This document shows positions 59,617 through 64,000 of a stretch of DNA of 64,000 nt, piece by piece (positions within the stretch are counted from its first letter, which is position 1; each line of letters begins with the position of its first letter). The notes beneath the pieces were generated by a model. That model was given only the letters and a program-made list of their open reading frames with translations, searched no databases and was not told the DNA's origin. The stretch spans positions 558,001-622,000 of the forward strand of contig NZ_BAAADO010000001.1 in the NCBI RefSeq assembly GCF_039522525.1, written 5' to 3'. This DNA comes from Salinibacillus aidingensis. Lineage in GTDB: Bacteria > Bacillota > Bacilli > Bacillales > Alkalibacillaceae. The position numbers and the translations under genes are program-made.

Positions 59617-59991
59617 CTAATAAGCTTCTGAATTTAACTGAATCGGCGCCTTGCCTCTGGGGATTTCTATCTTTTCAACTGACTTAGCTTCCAATGACTG
59701 CGTGATAAATTGAATGGCTCTTTTTGGCTGCATTCGTTCTCCACAGGTATATACATCTATGCTCGCATATCCATGTTCAGGGAAGCTGTGTATGGTTAAG
59801 TGAGACTCGGATATTAGCACAACGCCGCTAATCCCGTGTGGAGAAAATTTATGAAAGGTTACCTCGCGTACTTCTGCCCCGGCAATTAAAGCTGCTTCTA
59901 CAAGCATTTTCTCATTAAACTCAAGACTATTTAATTTTTCAATGCTGCAATCCCATAGCTCGGCGATCACATGCGTCCCTATTGTATCCAT
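59617..59991 (-). CDS. speD: S-adenosylmethionine decarboxylase proenzyme
   Basis: Makes decarboxylated SAM, the aminopropyl donor for spermidine. The 124-residue proenzyme cleaves itself at the Glu-Ser bond in LISESHLTIHSFPEHGYASIDVYTCG to form a pyruvoyl group. ATG 59991 (MDTIGTHVIAELWDC) has AGGGG eight bases upstream; an ATG two codons earlier is too near it. Next to gapB as in B. subtilis. Confidence 0.95.
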   Translation of the reverse strand: MDTIGTHVIAELWDCSIEKLNSLEFNEKMLVEAALIAGAEVREVTFHKFSPHGISGVVLISESHLTIHSFPEHGYASIDVYTCGERMQPKRAIQFITQSLEAKSVEKIEIPRGKAPIQLNSEAY

Positions 59992-60185
59992 TACCATTCC
60001 CCTGTACCAAAACCATATTTTCAAACTGCTGCGGGATCTATTTTTAATAATCGAACCACCAGCAGATTAAAGTTAAAACAAATAGATTCCATACGTTTTG
60101 CATGTTTAAAGTATCAAATAGTATAAAGTGTTCTAAGGTAGATTGCAATAGCTGGGTAACTATTTGTTCTTACCATTTCTTACGA

Positions 60186-61217
60186 TTACACAGAAGGAAT
60201 GGTTTCATTTGCCAGTCTGCTGCCTACATATTTTGCTAAATCAACAACACGGCAGGAATATCCCCATTCATTATCATACCACGCAAGCACTTTCACTTTA
60301 TTTTCATCCAGGACGATGGTTGATAAACCGTCGATAATGGAAGAGGCGGACGTTGTTGTATAATCGATAGACACCAGGGGCTCTTCATTATAATCGAGAA
60401 TTCCCTTCATACGACCTTCTGCTTCCATTTGAAAAGCTCTGTTAATGTCCTCAGCTGTTGCCGTCTTACGGATATCCACTACCAGGTCAACCAGTGAAAC
60501 GTTTGGGGTAGGAACCCTCAACGCCATTCCGTGAAGCCTTCCGTTTAAATGTGGCAATACCTCTCCAATGGCTTTAGCGGCACCGGTTGAAGTAGGAATG
60601 ATAGATTGTGTGCAGGAGCGTGCCCTGCGTAAATCTTTGTGCGGATTATCAATATTATTCTGATCGTTGGTAAAAGCGTGAACAGTTGTCATTAAACCAT
60701 TTTCAACCCCAAAATGGTTATCCAGCACCTTGACTACCGGTGCTAAGCAGTTTGTTGTACAGGATGCATTCGAAATAACGTGGTCATAATCAGGATGATA
60801 ATCCTCTTCATTGACACCGATTACAAATGTGCCATCGATATCTTTTCCTGGTGCCGTAATGATTACTTTTCTGGCTCCGGCATCTAAATGTAACGAGGCT
60901 GTTTCCTTTGTTTTAAACTTTCCAGTGGCCTCTATGACAATATCTACCTCAAGATCCTTCCATGGCAGCCATTCAGGATTACGCTGAGCAATGAGCTTCA
61001 CGAACTCTCCATCAACTTCAATCCCATTCTCATGGGCTTTGACTTCCTTATCAAAACGTCCATGGGTGCTGTCATATTTTATTAAATGAGCGATCGTTTC
61101 AGGGGGATAACTTGCATTTATAGCTACAACCTTAAAGCTTTTATCCATAATTGCATTCCGGAACACCATCCGTCCGATTCTTCCAAATCCATTTATTGCT
61201 ATCCGATGCTTTTCCAT
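60186..61217 (-). CDS. gapB: Glyceraldehyde-3-phosphate dehydrogenase, gluconeogenic type
   Basis: 343 residues with the NAD(P)-binding opening AINGFGRIGRMVFRN and catalytic Cys in ISNASCTTNCLAPVVKV. GapB of Bacillus is the anabolic, NADP-preferring isozyme; the neighbours speD and coaE support gapB over gapA. The coenzyme preference cannot be read with certainty here. ATG 61217 (MEKHRIAING) follows GGGGAGG. The frame is open 20 codons further upstream without support. A CcpN-like site overlaps the probable -10. Confidence 0.94.
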   Translation of the reverse strand: MEKHRIAINGFGRIGRMVFRNAIMDKSFKVVAINASYPPETIAHLIKYDSTHGRFDKEVKAHENGIEVDGEFVKLIAQRNPEWLPWKDLEVDIVIEATGKFKTKETASLHLDAGARKVIITAPGKDIDGTFVIGVNEEDYHPDYDHVISNASCTTNCLAPVVKVLDNHFGVENGLMTTVHAFTNDQNNIDNPHKDLRRARSCTQSIIPTSTGAAKAIGEVLPHLNGRLHGMALRVPTPNVSLVDLVVDIRKTATAEDINRAFQMEAEGRMKGILDYNEEPLVSIDYTTTSASSIIDGLSTIVLDENKVKVLAWYDNEWGYSCRVVDLAKYVGSRLANETIPSV

Positions 61218-61265
61218 AGGACCCTTTCCTCCCCGACTTTTATTTATGTTACACTTTTTAATAAT

Positions 61266-61276
61266 AGTATAACACA
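61266..61276 (-). promoter_or_regulatory. CcpN-like operator at the gapB promoter
   Basis: TGTGTTATACT on the minus strand fits TRTGHYATAYW, the CcpN consensus as I remember it, and contains a TATACT -10 with TTCACA 18 bp upstream. In B. subtilis CcpN represses gapB in the presence of glucose. Confidence 0.55.
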
Positions 61277-61372
61277 ATATTTCAAAAAGTGTGAAGAAAA
61301 TGTAGCTTAATTAAAGAATTAGAGAAGCTTCCTATTTAGTTAGAAATAATGAAATAAAAAGTTCATTCTATA

Positions 61373-61408
61373 CGAAAAAATGCTGACTCCTATTTATTGA
61401 GTCAGCAT
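61373..61408 (-). terminator. Terminator of the polA-mutM-ytaF-coaE unit
   Basis: TGCTGACTC / GAGTCAGCA perfect stem, 9-base loop, then TTTTTTCG on the minus strand, four bases past coaE. Confidence 0.9.
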
Positions 61409-61411
61409 TCT

Positions 61412-62011
61412 TTATATAATCTCCCATTTTCTCAGCAATTCATGAACCTGTTCATTCGTCTCCTGTATAGTTCCTTCATTATGAATCACAGCATCGGCCA
61501 TTTCTGCCTTCTTCTCTGCAGATAGCTGCGAATGGATCCGCTGCAGGGCTTCTTCTCTTGAACTATTATCTCTTTCCATAAGACGCTTTAACTGTGTTTC
61601 CTCTCCCACGTATACTACTATCGTTCGATCGACAAAATGGGTAAGTCTGCTTTCAAACAGCAAAGGGATATCCATAACAACTGCCTTATATCCTTTCTTT
61701 ACATACTCATCCCGCTGTTCAAGCATTTTGCGGCGTACTTCCGGGTGTACGATGGCATTGAGCTGCTCTCTTTTTGATTCATCAGTAAAAACAATCGAAC
61801 CTAATTTTTTTCGATTCAGCGTCCCATCTTCATATAAAACTTCCTCTCCAAAGGTGTCAACAATCCCCTGATATGCCCTTTCACCAGGCTCCACAACGAT
61901 TCTGGATATCTGATCCGCATCGACAATGGGCAATCCATGCTCTTTAAGTATGCTGGAAACTGTGCTCTTTCCTGTTGCAATACTGCCTGTTAAACCGATA
62001 ACAATAGCCAC
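61412..62011 (-). CDS. coaE: Dephospho-CoA kinase
   Basis: Last step of coenzyme A synthesis. 199 residues with P-loop GLTGSIATGKSTVSSIL, DADQISR, and the lid region KAVVMDIPLLFESRLTHFVD plus RLMERDNSSREEAL. It starts at GTG 62011 after AAAGGAGTTC. Downstream of ytaF, mutM and polA as in B. subtilis. Confidence 0.96.
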   Translation of the reverse strand: MAIVIGLTGSIATGKSTVSSILKEHGLPIVDADQISRIVVEPGERAYQGIVDTFGEEVLYEDGTLNRKKLGSIVFTDESKREQLNAIVHPEVRRKMLEQRDEYVKKGYKAVVMDIPLLFESRLTHFVDRTIVVYVGEETQLKRLMERDNSSREEALQRIHSQLSAEKKAEMADAVIHNEGTIQETNEQVHELLRKWEII

Positions 62012-62029
62012 TTTTCCGAACTCCTTTAA

Positions 62030-62665
62030 TTATGATAATTTAAAAAAACCAAGCAAAATTAAAATAACACCAGGAAGAAACGCAAATTTCTCAACCCACT
62101 TCCACTTCGATAAAACGTATCCGCTTTTGGTACCCATAAACAGAAACAGACTGGACATAAAGGCAATACAGCCTGCCGTTAAGAAAGGAGAAAAGCCAAA
62201 TATAGCAGCACCAATTCCGGCACCGAAAGCATCTAATGATAATGCGGTTCCTAAAACAAAGGCCTCAAGCCCCTTAATATCTCCTGAAGAATCCATATCT
62301 GCCTGGTTCGGATCCTTTAATATCTGGATGACAATGCCAAGGGATTTTATTTCCCACTTAAACAGATATACCTTAGAATGACTTTTGGCTTCCTTTTGAT
62401 CACGAAAGAATTGATAAATAACCCATATCCCTATCCCGATAAATAACGTTCCGCCAATAATATCTGCAATGGCAGGAGAAAAAAGCCCAACGACCTGTTT
62501 TCCAATCAGCATTGCAAATGTAAAAACAATAGCTGTAACGAACCCTATATAAAGCAGTGATTTTACAGGAATCCTTACTTTACGAAGACCAAACGTAAAT
62601 CCTGCAGCAAAACTATCAAAACTGACGGCAAAACTAAGCAAACCTAACGTTAACCATTCCGCCAT
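62030..62665 (-). CDS. ytaF: Sporulation membrane protein YtaF (MntP-like)
   Basis: 211 residues, six membrane helices in two halves (LGLLSFAVSFDSFAAGFTFGL and LGTALSLDAFGAGIGAAIFGF), each with the SxDxFxxG pattern of the MntP/YtaF manganese-efflux-like fold. ATG 62665 (MAEWLTLGLL) after GGAGGGAG. Its role in spores is not settled. Confidence 0.92.
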   Translation of the reverse strand: MAEWLTLGLLSFAVSFDSFAAGFTFGLRKVRIPVKSLLYIGFVTAIVFTFAMLIGKQVVGLFSPAIADIIGGTLFIGIGIWVIYQFFRDQKEAKSHSKVYLFKWEIKSLGIVIQILKDPNQADMDSSGDIKGLEAFVLGTALSLDAFGAGIGAAIFGFSPFLTAGCIAFMSSLFLFMGTKSGYVLSKWKWVEKFAFLPGVILILLGFFKLS

Positions 62666-62735
62666 AGGATCGGCTCCCTCCTGCAAATATCTAGACTATT
62701 ATATGGAGGGAGCCCCTTCTTCGTGCCAATTCTGT

Positions 62736-63566
62736 TTATTTTTGCTTCTGACAATAGGGACATACATGAGTCCCCCGGCCACCAACTTTTATTTTTTCAA
62801 TGGAGTGACCACGGCGTTTACAATCCTGTCCTTCTCGTCCATAGACAAAGAGCTGTAATTGAAACAGACCCATTTCACCCAGACTGTTTAAATAGGATCG
62901 GATGGTTGTACCTCCTGCAGCTACAGCATCATTCAGCGTATGAACGATTTCCTCGGCTAATACAGAGCATTCTTCTTTCGAGAGCTCTGAGGCAATGGTT
63001 AGCGGATGGATTCTGCTTCTGAATAAGGCTTCATCTACATAGATGTTTCCCAGTCCTGCAACAACGGTCTGGTCCAACAAGGTATTTTTTATGTTCCGGG
63101 TTGTCCTCTGACATTTCTGGTAAAGGTAGTCAGAGTTGAAATTTTCATCAAACGGTTCTGGACCAAGCTTATTAAGAGGGGGAAGTGACCATTCCTTCCC
63201 CTTTTCGTATAAGTGCATCGTTCCAAATTTCCTTACATCTTTATACCTCAGCTCGGTTCCATCCGCAAAATGAAAGATGACATGGGTATGCTTATCTACA
63301 GGCTCACCCTGGTCATAAATGGCGTACTTCCCTTCCATTCGTAAATGGGAAATGAGCACGTGATGATCTAAATAAAACAGCAGGAACTTTCCTTTTCGTC
63401 CCAGCCCCTCTATCGTTTGACCCTTGATTTCCTCCTGAAACGCCTCAGGTTCTTTTGGGTATTGTACAATGTTTTCCCAGCGTATCGTTACATCCTGTAT
63501 TTTTTTACCAACCACAATCTGTTTCAGTGTTTTTTTTACAGTTTCTACTTCTGGCAGTTCTGGCAT
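62736..63566 (-). CDS. mutM: Formamidopyrimidine-DNA glycosylase MutM (Fpg)
   Basis: A bifunctional glycosylase/AP lyase removing 8-oxoguanine. 276 residues with the catalytic N-terminal PELPEVETV (Pro2, Glu3), Lys in EGRKGKFLLF-type segment (GLGRKGKFLLFYL), the helix-two-turn-helix (GLGNIYVDEALFRSRIHP) and a C-terminal zinc finger. The finger reads CKRRGHSIEKI...HVCPYCQ: the expected second Cys (C-x-x-C) is Arg252, with a His two residues on. Three of four cysteines remain. Translated after polA. Confidence 0.95.
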   Translation of the reverse strand: MPELPEVETVKKTLKQIVVGKKIQDVTIRWENIVQYPKEPEAFQEEIKGQTIEGLGRKGKFLLFYLDHHVLISHLRMEGKYAIYDQGEPVDKHTHVIFHFADGTELRYKDVRKFGTMHLYEKGKEWSLPPLNKLGPEPFDENFNSDYLYQKCQRTTRNIKNTLLDQTVVAGLGNIYVDEALFRSRIHPLTIASELSKEECSVLAEEIVHTLNDAVAAGGTTIRSYLNSLGEMGLFQLQLFVYGREGQDCKRRGHSIEKIKVGGRGTHVCPYCQKQK

Positions 63567-63583
63567 TTTGCTTCGCTCCCTGA

Positions 63584-64000
63584 TTATTTCGCATCAAACC
63601 ATGTTGTACCATGGGCAAAATCGACTTTTAATGGAACATCCAATTGAACCGTATTTACCATAACGTCCAGCACGGTCTGCTGAAGCTGTTCCACCTCATT
63701 TTCAGGTGCCTCTAAGATCAACTCATCGTGGACCTGAAGCAGTAATTTAGCCTCAAACTTTTCCTCTTCCAGACGAGCCGCTAAATCGATCATCGCTTTT
63801 TTAATAATATCAGCAGCACTTCCCTGAATAGGTGTGTTCATTGCTGTACGTTCTGCAAAGCTTCTCCGGTTAAAATTACGGCTGTTGATTTCAGGTAAGT
63901 AACGGCGTCTGTTCATAAGGGTTTGAACATAACCATTTTGTTTTGCTTCCTTCACAATTTCATCCATATACTTCTTCACGCCGGGAAAGCTCTCAAAGTA
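63584..64000 (-). CDS. polA: DNA polymerase I, C-terminal end (cut by window edge)
   Basis: The last 138 codons of the palm/fingers region: YFESFPGVKKYMDE, RRRYLPEINSRNFNRRSFAERTAMNTPIQGSAADIIKKAM, and motif C LLLQVHDELILEAP with the catalytic His-Asp-Glu. PolA fills repair gaps and replaces Okazaki primers. The 5-prime part lies beyond the right edge. mutM begins 17 bp after the stop. Confidence 0.97.
   Translation of the reverse strand, partial: YFESFPGVKKYMDEIVKEAKQNGYVQTLMNRRRYLPEINSRNFNRRSFAERTAMNTPIQGSAADIIKKAMIDLAARLEEEKFEAKLLLQVHDELILEAPENEVEQLQQTVLDVMVNTVQLDVPLKVDFAHGTTWFDAK

Overview
The window is a stretch of core chromosome from a low-GC, endospore-forming Gram-positive bacterium of the family Bacillaceae. 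Gene order closely follows the Bacillus subtilis hem-lon-clpX-tig / gerM-racE-gerE-sdh-uvrC / fadR-etf-mutS2-polX / pheST-sspI / infC-thrS-dnaBI-speD-gapB-coaE-mutM-polA region. Spore genes (sspI, gerM, gerE, sda, ytaF) confirm a spore former. Many acidic proteins and the repeat families seen here suggest a halotolerant Oceanobacillus/Virgibacillus-like genus; that placement is inference. Almost every gene is on the minus strand, so the polA end of the window is upstream and the hem end is downstream.

Layout from left to right. 1-4.2 kb: tetrapyrrole genes (hemD partial, hemC, hemX, hemA) and a small membrane protein. 4.2-13.4 kb: protein quality control (ysxC, lonA, lonB, clpX, tig, a TPR protein). 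13.7-16.6 kb: an accessory patch with sda, an AbiGi-like protein, a 49-codon ORF, a secreted subtilisin whose ribosome-binding site lies in a 14-bp hairpin, and tRNA-Arg/tRNA-Gly. 16.6-22.3 kb: ysnB-rdgB-rph-gerM-racE-ysmB-gerE-ysmA. 22.3-29.5 kb: sdhCAB, yslB, zinc-independent rpsN with a Zur operator, uvrC, trxA. 29.7-35.4 kb: fatty-acid degradation (etfA, etfB, fadB, fadR with a FadR box, fadD), a 26-residue membrane peptide and a DUF350 protein. 35.4-41.6 kb: mutS2, polX, cvpA, zapA, rnhC. 41.7-49.4 kb: a frameshifted membrane gene, pheT-pheS with a T-box, ysgA, sspI, a broken M50 protease, ysdC. 49.5-53.3 kb: dUTPase, ysdB, VTT protein, ysdA, infC-rpmI-rplT with an L20 leader. 53.3-64 kb: thrS with a T-box, ytxC, dnaI, dnaB, nrdR, speD, gapB, coaE, ytaF, mutM, polA (partial).

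The most unusual content lies between the genes. Three families of short palindromic repeats occupy intergenic gaps, mostly beside terminators. Family A is about 120 bp, with a roughly 40-bp short form. Family B has two 154-bp copies that differ at one base. Family C is a two-hairpin element whose stems differ in sequence between loci but keep the same 7 + 9 bp architecture. One family A copy is inserted inside a family C copy, which shows that A has moved. In both T-box operons (pheS and thrS) a repeat lies between the T-box terminator and the start codon. Other points to check are a MutM lacking one zinc-ligand Cys, an sda gene that appears to start at ATT, two frameshifted genes, and several small ORFs likely to be missed by automatic annotation.
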